DNA of 64,000 bases from contig CAVZIX010000004.1 of the NCBI GenBank assembly GCA_963775395.1, forward strand, positions 1 through 64,000, read 5' to 3'. A program made the position numbers and the translations under genes. The notes beneath the pieces were generated by a model. That model saw only the letters and a list, made by a program, of their open reading frames with translations. It did not search any database and was not told the DNA's origin. This DNA is from JAIBJN01 sp963775395. Its GTDB lineage: Bacteria > Actinomycetota > Thermoleophilia > Gaiellales > Gaiellaceae. Positions 47,513 to 54,857 of the stretch are shown here, piece by piece; positions within the stretch are counted from its first letter, which is position 1, and each line of letters starts with the position of its first letter.

Positions 47513-48652
47513 CTACGACGCCCGGTAGGCCTCGATAAGGATCTCCGCGACCTCGGGCCGGGTGAACTCCTCCGGCGGGAGCTGGCCCTCCGAGAGGAGC
47601 TCGCGCACCTTCGTCCCCGAGAGGAAGACGTGGTCGTCGCCCCCGTGCGGGCAGGTCTTCGGCGTCGCCATCTGGCCGCACACCTTGCACCAGAAGGAGT
47701 GCTCGAAGAACATCGGCTCGATGTCGAGCTCGTGCGGCTCGAAGTCGTCGAAGATGAGCTGCGCGTCGTAGGTGCCGTAGTAGCTCCCGACGCCGGCGTG
47801 GTCGCGGCCGACGATGAAGTGCGAACAGCCGTAGTTCTTGCGGCAGATCGCGTGCCAGATCGCCTCGCGCGGGCCGGCGTAGCGCATGGCGGCAGGGAAC
47901 GCGGAGACCACGACGCGGTCGGCGGGGTAGTAGCCCTCGGTCAGGACGCGATAGGCCTCGACTCGCACTTCCACGGGGACGTCGTCGGACTTCGTCGCGC
48001 CCACGAGTGGATGGATGAGCAGTCCGTCGACCGTCTCGAGCGCGCACTTCGTCAGGTACTCGTGCGCTCTGTGGATCGGGTTGCGAGTCTGGAACCCGAC
48101 CACGCGCTTCCAGCCGCGCTCGGCGAACAGGCCGCGCGTGTCGGCCGGGTCCTTGTGCAGCTCGGGGAAACCGGGCTCGAGCCGCTCGAAGACGGTCACC
48201 GGGCCGGCGAGGTACGAGCCCTCCTGTGCGTAAAGCTGCGCGACGCCGGGGTGTTCCCCGTCTGTCGTCCGGAAGCACTGCTCCGCCTCGCGCTCCTTGT
48301 CGTAGGAGTAGACGTCCTCGACCTCGAGGACGGCCAGCGGCCGGCCGGTCTCGTCCGCCAGCGCCACGCGGCCGCCCTTCGGCGCCTCGGCGACCGACAG
48401 GCAGACCGGCAGCGCCCAGGGGAGCCCGCTCGCGAGATGCATGGACTCGACCACGCCGTCGTAGTCCTCCTTGCCCATGAAGCCGGTCAGCGGCGAGAGG
48501 GCACCGGAGGCGAGCATGTCCAGGTCGGCCAGCTCGCGGGCGGTCAGCTTGACCAGGTCGAGCGACTCGAGATCGTCGGGGCGCGCGCCCGACCGCGGCA
48601 CGAGCGTGCCGCCGTGCGGGCTGATCAGCTGATCGGTGGTGACTGTGCTCAC
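47513..48652 (-). CDS. sat: Sulfate adenylyltransferase (ATP sulfurylase, Sat/MET3 type)
   Basis: It makes APS from sulfate and ATP. The catalytic motifs are GFQTRNPIHRAHEYLTK (QxRNP and HxxH) and FIVGRDHAGVG. A zinc-binding set CKVCGQMATPKTCPHG near residue 320 is typical of the bacterial and archaeal homo-oligomeric form. About 379 residues. GTG 48652 overlaps the cysC stop as GTGA. It is the last gene of the seven-gene sulfur operon. Confidence 0.95.
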   Translation of the reverse strand: MSTVTTDQLISPHGGTLVPRSGARPDDLESLDLVKLTARELADLDMLASGALSPLTGFMGKEDYDGVVESMHLASGLPWALPVCLSVAEAPKGGRVALADETGRPLAVLEVEDVYSYDKEREAEQCFRTTDGEHPGVAQLYAQEGSYLAGPVTVFERLEPGFPELHKDPADTRGLFAERGWKRVVGFQTRNPIHRAHEYLTKCALETVDGLLIHPLVGATKSDDVPVEVRVEAYRVLTEGYYPADRVVVSAFPAAMRYAGPREAIWHAICRKNYGCSHFIVGRDHAGVGSYYGTYDAQLIFDDFEPHELDIEPMFFEHSFWCKVCGQMATPKTCPHGGDDHVFLSGTKVRELLSEGQLPPEEFTRPEVAEILIEAYRAS

Positions 48653-49248
48653 GCGCGCACCTCGGAGCCGATCAGGCCCATCTCCTCGAGCTTCTGGAGG
48701 ACGATCCGCGCGCTCTCCTCGGGGCTCTGCGCGTCCGTGTCGACCACGATCTCCGGGCTCTCCGGCGCCTCGTACGGGTCGTCGACGCCCGTGAAGCCCT
48801 TGATCTCGCCGGCGTAGGCCTTGGCGTAGAGACCGTTGGTGTCGCGGCGCGCGCACTCCTCGACCGACGCGTTCACATAGACCTCGACGAACGGGCCGAA
48901 CTGCTCCACGAGGTCACGCGCTTTCTGGCGCGTCTCGATGTAGGGCGAGATGGCGGCGGTGATGGCGGTGCCGCCGTGGCGCGTGATGCGCGAGGCAACC
49001 CAGCCGATGCGCTCGATGTTCGTGTCGCGGTCCTCCTTCGAGAACCCGAGGCCCTTGGAGAGGTGCGTGCGCACCGTGTCGCCGTCGAGGTACTCGACGA
49101 CGTGGCCGCGCTCGTCGAGCGCTGGGCCGACGAGGTGCGCGATAGTCGTCTTGCCGGAGCCCGAGAGCCCCGTGAACCAGAGCGTGAACCCGCCTCCACG
49201 GGCGCGCTCGGACTCGGGGTGCTCGTGGGCAAAGATGTTCTCTGTCAT
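48649..49248 (-). CDS. cysC: Adenylylsulfate kinase
   Basis: It phosphorylates APS to PAPS. The P-loop is LWFTGLSGSGKTTIAHLV, followed by EYLDGDTVRTHLSKGLGFSK, DRDTNIERIGWVASRI and EVYVNASVEECARRDTNGLYAKA, all conserved. About 199 residues. ATG 49248 overlaps the cysH stop as ATGA. PAPS is needed by the two sulfotransferases in the window, while the CysH here looks like an APS-type reductase, so CysC may serve mainly sulfation. Confidence 0.94.
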   Translation of the reverse strand: MTENIFAHEHPESERARGGGFTLWFTGLSGSGKTTIAHLVGPALDERGHVVEYLDGDTVRTHLSKGLGFSKEDRDTNIERIGWVASRITRHGGTAITAAISPYIETRQKARDLVEQFGPFVEVYVNASVEECARRDTNGLYAKAYAGEIKGFTGVDDPYEAPESPEIVVDTDAQSPEESARIVLQKLEEMGLIGSEVRA

Positions 49249-49959
49249 CGGTCTCCTTCTGCGGTGTTCTCGTGGATCCCGCATTCCAGCTTGTCGGAGC
49301 CGGCCCAGCGGCCTGCGCGCTCCTCCTCGTCGGGCCTCGTCGGCCGGGTGCAGGGCATGCAGCCGATCGAGCGATAGCCGGCATCGTGCAGCGGGTTGTA
49401 GGGGATCTCGTTGGTCATGATGTAGCGCCAGACGTCCTTCTCCGTCCAGTCCGCGAGCGGCTGGACCTTCCACACGCCGTAGCGGTCGGAACGCTCGAGC
49501 TTCTTCGCGTTCGCGCGTGACGGCGACTGTTCCCGGCGGATGCCGGACACCCACGCATGGTAGGGCTCCAGCGCCCGAATGAGCGGTTCGACTTTCCGGA
49601 TGTGGCAGCAGTGGTCGGGCTTCGTCTCCCAGAGGTTCGGGCCCTCGACCTTGTGCTGCTCCGCGATCGTCAGCACCTCGGGCACGATCAGCGTCAGCCC
49701 GTAGCGCTCGACGAGCCGCTCGCGCGTCTCGTACGTCTCCTTGAAGAAGAGGTGCGTGTCGAGCTCGACGATGTCGACGTCGAGCCCGAGCTCGGAGATC
49801 ATGTGCACGAGCACCGAGGACTGCTTCTGCCACGAGCACGAGATGCAGAGGCTCTCGCCGAACTCCTCGAAGGCCCAGGTCGAGGACCTCCTCGGCCGTC
49901 ATCGCCTCGATCTGCGCGTCAGTCCGGGAGAGCTGCTGCACCATCAAAGGGGAACCCAT
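49245..49959 (-). CDS. cysH: Adenylylsulfate (APS-type) reductase, 4Fe-4S, frameshifted near 49878
   Basis: It reduces APS (or PAPS) to sulfite. CISCSWQKQSSVLVHMI binds the nucleotide, WVSGIRREQSPSRA is the substrate loop, HCCHIRKVEPL and GCMPCTRPT provide the CC...CxxC iron-sulfur ligands that mark the APS-type, and the catalytic Cys is in ECGIHE at the C-terminus. The frame breaks at about 49877, one extra G in CTGGGCCTTCGAGG, between EEVLDL and FEEFGE. Start ATG 49959 is tentative; ATG 49944 is an alternative, and AAAGGAGG lies 17 nt upstream of the first. A 17-base palindrome covers the start. Confidence 0.9.
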
Positions 49960-49966
49960 GGTTCCC
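49950..49966. promoter_or_regulatory. Perfect palindrome at the cysH start
   Basis: GGGAACC-CAT-GGTTCCC is an exact 7-bp inverted repeat with a 3-base centre that contains the ATG of cysH (49959). It could be an operator for an internal promoter or a hairpin masking the start codon. The gap to comA is only 31 bases. Confidence 0.5.
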
Positions 49967-49990
49967 GCGTCAGCCCCCTCCTTTGTGTCG

Positions 49991-50800
49991 CTAGTCAGCG
50001 AGAGTCGAAGCGGGCTCGCGGTCACGAAGGAGCACCTCCCTCAGCGTGTCGGCGCGGAGGCCAAGGCGAAGCGTCTCGAGCGGGATGACCTCGTCGGGCG
50101 GGATGTTCCCGAGATTCACCTCGGGGCCGAGCGTGCGCACGAACCAGGCCTGCGAGCTCTTCTGCGGCGCCTCGAAGAGGATGTCGGCGGGGTCGATCTC
50201 GTGGACGATCTCGTCGATGAGGCCGGTGCGCATCTCGCCGGTCGGTCGGTAGATGCCCGCGGTCCCGCCCTCGCGGCCCTCGGTGATCACCTTCCAAGCG
50301 CCCGCGTCCAGCTCCTCGCGGATCCACTCGACCCACTGGTACGGCGCGTAGACGACCTGCTCGTCCTTCGAGCCCACCTCGGACATGACGACGAAGTCGC
50401 GGGCGAGATCGGCGATCAGCTCGAGCTTGCGCTCGCGTGGGATGTCGATCGTCCCGTCCGAGACCTCGACGTGTGAGAGGCGGTTCTCGGACAGCCAGCT
50501 CTTGTACTCGTCGAGCTTGTCCTTTGCGATGACGGCCTCGAAGAGCGTCCCGCCGCAGACGACGGGCGTCTCGAACGATCGGTAGAGCGCGATCTTCTTC
50601 TCCAGGTTGTTCGTGACGTAGGACGTGCCCCAGCCGAGCTTGACGATGTCGACAAACTCGCCGGCGGTGTCGAAGAGGCCCTCGATGTCGCGGAGGTTCA
50701 TCCCCTTGTCGATCACGTGGGTGAGGCCCTTCGTGCGCGGCTTGGGCGAGCGCGCCGGCACGTCGAGGAACCCGTTGGGGCCATGGCTAGAGCCGGGCAT
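49991..50800 (-). CDS. comA: Phosphosulfolactate synthase (ComA family)
   Basis: The family adds sulfite to phosphoenolpyruvate to give (2R)-phospho-3-sulfolactate, the first step of coenzyme M synthesis in methanogens and some bacteria; plant HSA32 is a relative. Visible blocks: KGLTHVIDKGMNLRDIEGLF, FVDIVKLGWGTSYV, VVCGGTLFEAVIAKDKLDEY, VEVSDGTIDIPRERKLELI, MSEVGSKD, ILFEAPQKSSQAWFVRTLG and VNLGNIPPDEVIPLETLRLGLRADT. About 269 residues. The start overlaps the fumarase beta gene by 14 bases. Its place next to cysH, the sulfite source, supports the sulfite-using reaction. Confidence 0.9.
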   Translation of the reverse strand: MPGSSHGPNGFLDVPARSPKPRTKGLTHVIDKGMNLRDIEGLFDTAGEFVDIVKLGWGTSYVTNNLEKKIALYRSFETPVVCGGTLFEAVIAKDKLDEYKSWLSENRLSHVEVSDGTIDIPRERKLELIADLARDFVVMSEVGSKDEQVVYAPYQWVEWIREELDAGAWKVITEGREGGTAGIYRPTGEMRTGLIDEIVHEIDPADILFEAPQKSSQAWFVRTLGPEVNLGNIPPDEVIPLETLRLGLRADTLREVLLRDREPASTLAD

Positions 50801-51371
50801 AGAGATCCTCCAATCGCTTCTTCGCCTGTTCCTGCACGTCGTGGTAGAGCGAGGTCCCGTGGGAGTCGATCGCCACGGTCAGCGGGCCGAAGTCCTTGAC
50901 CCGGAACTTCCAGAGGCACTCGGGCATGAGCTCCTCCCAGTAGACCTCCTCGATCTCTTCGATCTGGGTGGTCTCGAGCGCTGCCGCCCCGCCGACGATG
51001 GCGAAGTAGACCATCCCGAGCCGCTTCATCGGCTCGATCGCCTCGTCGGGGAGCCCGCCCTTGCCGCAGATGGCGCGCACGCCGTGGTCGCGGCCGAGCG
51101 GCTCGGTGAAGCGCACCATGCGCGCGCTCGTCGTGGTGCCGATGCAGACCTTCTCGTACTTGCCGTCGGCCACCTTGCGGACACCGGGCGCGGTATGGAG
51201 CAGGAAGGCGCCGTTGAGATCCATCGGAGGCGCGACGCCCTGGTCGAAGATACGCACCTGCGTGCGGTCGCGGATGCCGATGATGTGCCCGTCGACGAGC
51301 ACCTCATCGCCGGCACGGAGCTCGCGGATGGCCTCCTCGGAGGCGGGGAACGTGACGCGATGCTCGGCCAT
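50787..51371 (-). CDS. Class I fumarase/tartrate dehydratase beta-like subunit with altered motifs
   Basis: About 194 residues of the Fumerase_C fold. Conserved pieces are ELRAGDEVLVDGHIIGIRD, GTTTSARMVRF, ICGKGGLPDEAIEPM, VYFAIVGGAAALETTQI and VKDFGPLTVAIDSHGTSLYHD. From memory of the family, fumarases have R-D-A-A-H-K/R and G-P-T-T here; this protein reads RDRTQVR and IGTTTS, so the usual His is missing. That suggests a changed substrate. The ATG overlaps the alpha subunit stop as TGATG. Confidence 0.85.
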   Translation of the reverse strand: MAEHRVTFPASEEAIRELRAGDEVLVDGHIIGIRDRTQVRIFDQGVAPPMDLNGAFLLHTAPGVRKVADGKYEKVCIGTTTSARMVRFTEPLGRDHGVRAICGKGGLPDEAIEPMKRLGMVYFAIVGGAAALETTQIEEIEEVYWEELMPECLWKFRVKDFGPLTVAIDSHGTSLYHDVQEQAKKRLEDLYARL

Positions 51372-52264
51372 CAGGCTTCCCTGTCGTAGTCGACGACGCC
51401 GTCGGCGCTCACGTGGGCGGAGGCACGGCGCGCTGCCCAGCACTGGTAGTTGACGGCGACCGGGTTGAGAGTCATGTGCGTGTCGGCGTGCTCGATGTGG
51501 CACTGGAGGACGGTGACGTCGCCGCCGAGGCCCATCGGGCCGATGCCCGTCTCGTTCAGGAGGTCCTTGAGCTCGTCCTCGAGCTCGGCGACGAGCGGGT
51601 CGGGGTTGCGCGTGCCGACCGGGCGCGCGATCGCCTCCTTGGCGAGGTGCATCGCGTAGTCGGCCGAGCCGCCGATCCCGACGCCGACGATCCCGGGCGG
51701 GCACGGCTTGCCGCCGGCGCCCACGATCGAGTCGAGCACGAAGCGCTTGATGCCCGCGACCCCGTCGGCCGGCGTGCACATCTTCAGGAAGCTCATGTTC
51801 TCGGAGCCGGAGCCCTTGGGGACGCACTTGACGTCGAGGCCGTCCCAGCCCTGCACGAAGTCCCAGTGGACGATGGGGACGCGGTAGCCGACGTTCTGGC
51901 CCGTGTTCTCCCGCGTGAGCGTGTGCACCGTGTTCGAGCGCAGCGGATGCTCGACCGTCGCGCGCTCGGTGCCGTCGTACAGCGCCTCGTAGATGCGGGC
52001 CGGGTGGAGCGGGAAGTGCTCCCCGACGCGGCAGTAGTAGACGGCGATGCCCGTGTCCTGGCAGACGAGGTTCTTCTCGTCCTCGGCGACCTGGACGTTG
52101 CGCAGGATCGTCTGGAGGACGCGCTGCCCGGGAACCGACGTCTCCGTCTCGGCGGCTTCGGCGAGCGCATCGCGGAGGTCCTGCGGGATGTCCTTCAGCG
52201 CCCAGACGTAGAGGTGCGCAGCAGCATCCTCGACGACCTTCTGGAGGTCGGTGGCGACCGCCAT
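51371..52264 (-). CDS. Class I (4Fe-4S) fumarase/tartrate dehydratase alpha-like subunit
   Basis: About 297 residues. Likely iron-sulfur ligands are Cys in VCQDTGIAVYY, KPCPPGIVGVGIGG and one of QCHIEHADTH or YQCWAARR. KGSGSENMSFLKM, GIGPMGLGGDVTVLQCHIEH and TLNPVAVNYQC follow the family order. Such enzymes add or remove water on dicarboxylates (fumarate/malate, tartrate). Translationally coupled to the beta subunit and to the flavoprotein (TGATG overlaps), it forms a heterodimeric hydratase. Malate analogues such as sulfolactate are a possible substrate; this is inference from context. Confidence 0.88.
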   Translation of the reverse strand: MAVATDLQKVVEDAAAHLYVWALKDIPQDLRDALAEAAETETSVPGQRVLQTILRNVQVAEDEKNLVCQDTGIAVYYCRVGEHFPLHPARIYEALYDGTERATVEHPLRSNTVHTLTRENTGQNVGYRVPIVHWDFVQGWDGLDVKCVPKGSGSENMSFLKMCTPADGVAGIKRFVLDSIVGAGGKPCPPGIVGVGIGGSADYAMHLAKEAIARPVGTRNPDPLVAELEDELKDLLNETGIGPMGLGGDVTVLQCHIEHADTHMTLNPVAVNYQCWAARRASAHVSADGVVDYDREA

Positions 52265-53457
52265 CACGCAGCCGCCTTCGCTGCGGCGGCGGCCCCGGCG
52301 CGCCGGCCGAAGACGCAGCACTCGAGGAGCGAGTTGCCCATCATCCGGTTGCGGCCGTGGGTCCCGCCCGCGATCTCACCGCAGGCGTAGATGCCCTCGA
52401 CGGTGGTCTCCCCGTGCTCGTCGATCACGAGGCCGCCGTTCTGGTAGTGGAGGATCGGATAGGTGAGGATCGGCTCCGCGAGCGGGTCGACGCCTGCGGC
52501 CCGGTAGCGGCGGAGCATGTACGGGAGCGAGACCTCCGCGTCGGCCTCGGGGATCCGGGTCGTGTCGAGCCAGACCGCGGGGCTGCCGTCCGGCGTCTCG
52601 ACGCCTTTGCCTCTGTCGACCTCGTCGAAGATCGCCTGCGAGACCTCGTCGCGCGGCGCGAGCGGGTCGGTGAACTCCTCGCCGTCGGCGTTGACGAGGA
52701 CAGCGCCGTAGGCGCGGGTGGTCTCGGGGATGGAATAGCCCTTGAGGTTCTCCGGCCAGGTACCGCCGTTGGGGTGGTACTGGAGCGCGTCGAGGTCGCG
52801 CGACTCGGCGCCGAGGCCGATTGCGATCTGCGTCGTCTCGCCGGTGGCGCCCGGGTGGTTCGTCGTCAGCTCGCCCCGCTCCTTGGCCTCGCGGAAACAG
52901 CGCCCGCCTGCCGAGAGCACGACCGCGCCGGCCTCGACGACGTGGTCGCCGCAGCGCGCGCGCCAGCCGGCGCCGGCCTGCTCGAGCTCGGTCAGCGGCG
53001 ACTTGGGCAGGACCAGCGCGCTCGAGGACTCGACGGCCTCGCGCAGCGCGCTCGTGATCGCGAGCCCGGTCTGGTCGCCCACCTGGAGCAGCCGCCTGCG
53101 GCTCGCGCCGCCGCAGCGTGCGAGGCGATAGCCGCCGTTCGAGCGCGTGAACTCGACGCCGGCCTCCTCGAGCCAGTGGATCGTGCCCGGTGCCTCCGAG
53201 GTGAGGATGCGGACGAGCTTCATGTCCGCGGTCTGGTGCGAGCTCTGCCAGACGTCTTCCGCGTGTAGGTCGGGGGAATCGTCCTCGCCGAAGGCCGCCT
53301 GGATGCCGCCCTGGGCCTTCGCCGAGTTCGAGGACTGCACCGAGCCCTTCGTGGCGAGCGCGACGCGCGCTCCCGCCCGTTCGGCGGACACTGCGGCGGA
53401 GAGGCCGGAGGCCCCGCTTCCGACCACGAGCACGTCGACGGTGATGGCATCGGCCAC
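52264..53457 (-). CDS. FAD-dependent fumarate-reductase/L-aspartate-oxidase-like flavoprotein, short form
   Basis: About 397 residues of the FAD_binding_2 family. The dinucleotide fold is VDVLVVGSGASGLSAAVSAERAGA; NSAKAQGGIQAAFGEDDSPD is the covalent-FAD/loop region of the SdhA/FrdA/NadB group; LDALQYHPNGGTW, RDEVSQAIFDEV and YACGEIAGGTHGRNRMMGNSLLE carry the active-site His and Arg. The C-terminal helical domain of NadB and FrdA is absent, and no iron-sulfur or haem partner is nearby. GTG 53457 starts 9 nt after TATAGT (53472-53467), so it is the first gene of the operon. Confidence 0.86.
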   Translation of the reverse strand: MADAITVDVLVVGSGASGLSAAVSAERAGARVALATKGSVQSSNSAKAQGGIQAAFGEDDSPDLHAEDVWQSSHQTADMKLVRILTSEAPGTIHWLEEAGVEFTRSNGGYRLARCGGASRRRLLQVGDQTGLAITSALREAVESSSALVLPKSPLTELEQAGAGWRARCGDHVVEAGAVVLSAGGRCFREAKERGELTTNHPGATGETTQIAIGLGAESRDLDALQYHPNGGTWPENLKGYSIPETTRAYGAVLVNADGEEFTDPLAPRDEVSQAIFDEVDRGKGVETPDGSPAVWLDTTRIPEADAEVSLPYMLRRYRAAGVDPLAEPILTYPILHYQNGGLVIDEHGETTVEGIYACGEIAGGTHGRNRMMGNSLLECCVFGRRAGAAAAAKAAA

Positions 53458-53472
53458 GGCAGGCTGACTATA
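53458..53472 (-). promoter_or_regulatory. Probable leaderless promoter of the sulfur operon
   Basis: TATAGT (53472-53467) on the minus strand ends 9 nt before GTG 53457, without a ribosome-binding site. No clear -35 and no obvious operator was seen in the 80-base gap to the MFS gene. Confidence 0.5.
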
Positions 53473-53537
53473 CCACCGACTTCCTAATCCCACACATTTG
53501 AGTAGCTTATGCCGTCGTGCTGGCGGTGACGGACCGC

Positions 53538-54851
53538 CTAGCCGCCGCCCGTCACGCTTGCGCGCGCCTCCTTGAGGCTGTCGTCGCGCTCGGTGTCGCG
53601 CACGCCGGGCACGAAGAGGAAGGCCATGGTCACGGCTGCGGCGGCCAGGCCTGCGACGACGAGCGTGGTCTGGGCGCCGAGCCCGGCCGAGACGGGCCCG
53701 GTCAGTGCGAAGGAGACCGGCACGAGGCTCGTCGAGACGAACCAGTCGAGGCTCGTGACCCGGCCGAGCAGCTCGCCGGGAACCAGCGTCTGCACCAGCG
53801 TCCCCCAGATGACCATGCCCGACGTGAAGAGCGCGCCCTCGACGAGGCTGATCGCCTGCATCTGCCACACCTCGGTCGCGAGGCCGAAGCCGACGAGGGC
53901 GAGCGAGCCGAAGCCCCACGCGCAGTACATGAACGTGATGTGCCGGCGCGGGAAGCCGCGCTGGCCGAGGAAGAACGCAGCCAGGAGCGCCCCGACGCCG
54001 CCGAATGCGAGGACGAGCCCGAAGTCGCTCGCGTCACCGCCGAGCTCGTTGCGCACGAGGTACGGCACGAGGACGTCCACAGGCCCCCAGTACGCGAGCA
54101 GGAACACCGCGGCCGCGAGCAGGGTCGCCCACAGCCATGCATGGGCGCGGACGAACACGAAGCCCTCCCGAAGGTCACGCAGCATCGAGGCTCGCTCCGC
54201 GCCCGTCTCGCGCGGCGCCGGCCGGTGGCGCATGAGGAAGATCGCCGCAGCCGAGACGAGGAATGTTCCCGCGTCGACCATGAACGCCTGCCCTGGCCCG
54301 ATCGTCGCGACCATCCAGCCGCCCAGCGCCGGGCCGACGAGGAGGAACGCGAAGGGCCGGATGAACTGGTCGAGGGAGTTCGCCTGCAGCAGCAGGTGCC
54401 GGGGCACGATCTCGGGGACGATGGAAATGAACGCCGGGCCGAAGAAGGCCTCACCGGTGCCGAAGACGGCCGCGAGCACGATCAGGTGCCAGAGCTCGAC
54501 CGCGCCCGTGAGCGTGAGGACGCCGATCGTCCCGACGGCGACCGCACGGACGAGGTCCGCGGCGATCATGATCCGGCGCCGCTCGAAGCGGTCCGAGATC
54601 ACGCCCCCGATCAGCACGAAGATGCCGACCGGGAGCGTCCACGCCACGCCGACCAGCGAGAGCGCCGTCGGCGAGTTCGAGAGCTCGTAGACCTGCCACG
54701 CGATCGCGACGATGTAGACGCCGTCGCCGGCGAGCGACACGGTCGCGCCGGCCCAGAGCAGGGCGAAGTCCCTGATCCCGAGCGGGCGCAGGATGCCGAT
54801 GCGGCTTCTGCTCGCGCGGTTTCCGCGCTCGGGTGTCGGCCGGGTGTCCAT
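53538..54851 (-). CDS. MFS transporter, DHA3-like
   Basis: About 437 residues and 12 helices. IRDFALLWAGATVSLAGDGVY, VGVAWTLPVGIFVLIGGVISDRFERRRIM (seen in parts), EAFFGPAFISIVPEIVPRHLLLQAN and GTLVQTLVPGELLGRVTSLDWFV match the DHA3 macrolide-efflux type. The gene is followed 80 bases later by the sulfur operon on the same strand. Whether it exports a product of that operon is unknown. Confidence 0.87.
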   Translation of the reverse strand: MDTRPTPERGNRASRSRIGILRPLGIRDFALLWAGATVSLAGDGVYIVAIAWQVYELSNSPTALSLVGVAWTLPVGIFVLIGGVISDRFERRRIMIAADLVRAVAVGTIGVLTLTGAVELWHLIVLAAVFGTGEAFFGPAFISIVPEIVPRHLLLQANSLDQFIRPFAFLLVGPALGGWMVATIGPGQAFMVDAGTFLVSAAAIFLMRHRPAPRETGAERASMLRDLREGFVFVRAHAWLWATLLAAAVFLLAYWGPVDVLVPYLVRNELGGDASDFGLVLAFGGVGALLAAFFLGQRGFPRRHITFMYCAWGFGSLALVGFGLATEVWQMQAISLVEGALFTSGMVIWGTLVQTLVPGELLGRVTSLDWFVSTSLVPVSFALTGPVSAGLGAQTTLVVAGLAAAAVTMAFLFVPGVRDTERDDSLKEARASVTGGG

Positions 54852-54857
54852 CGATTC

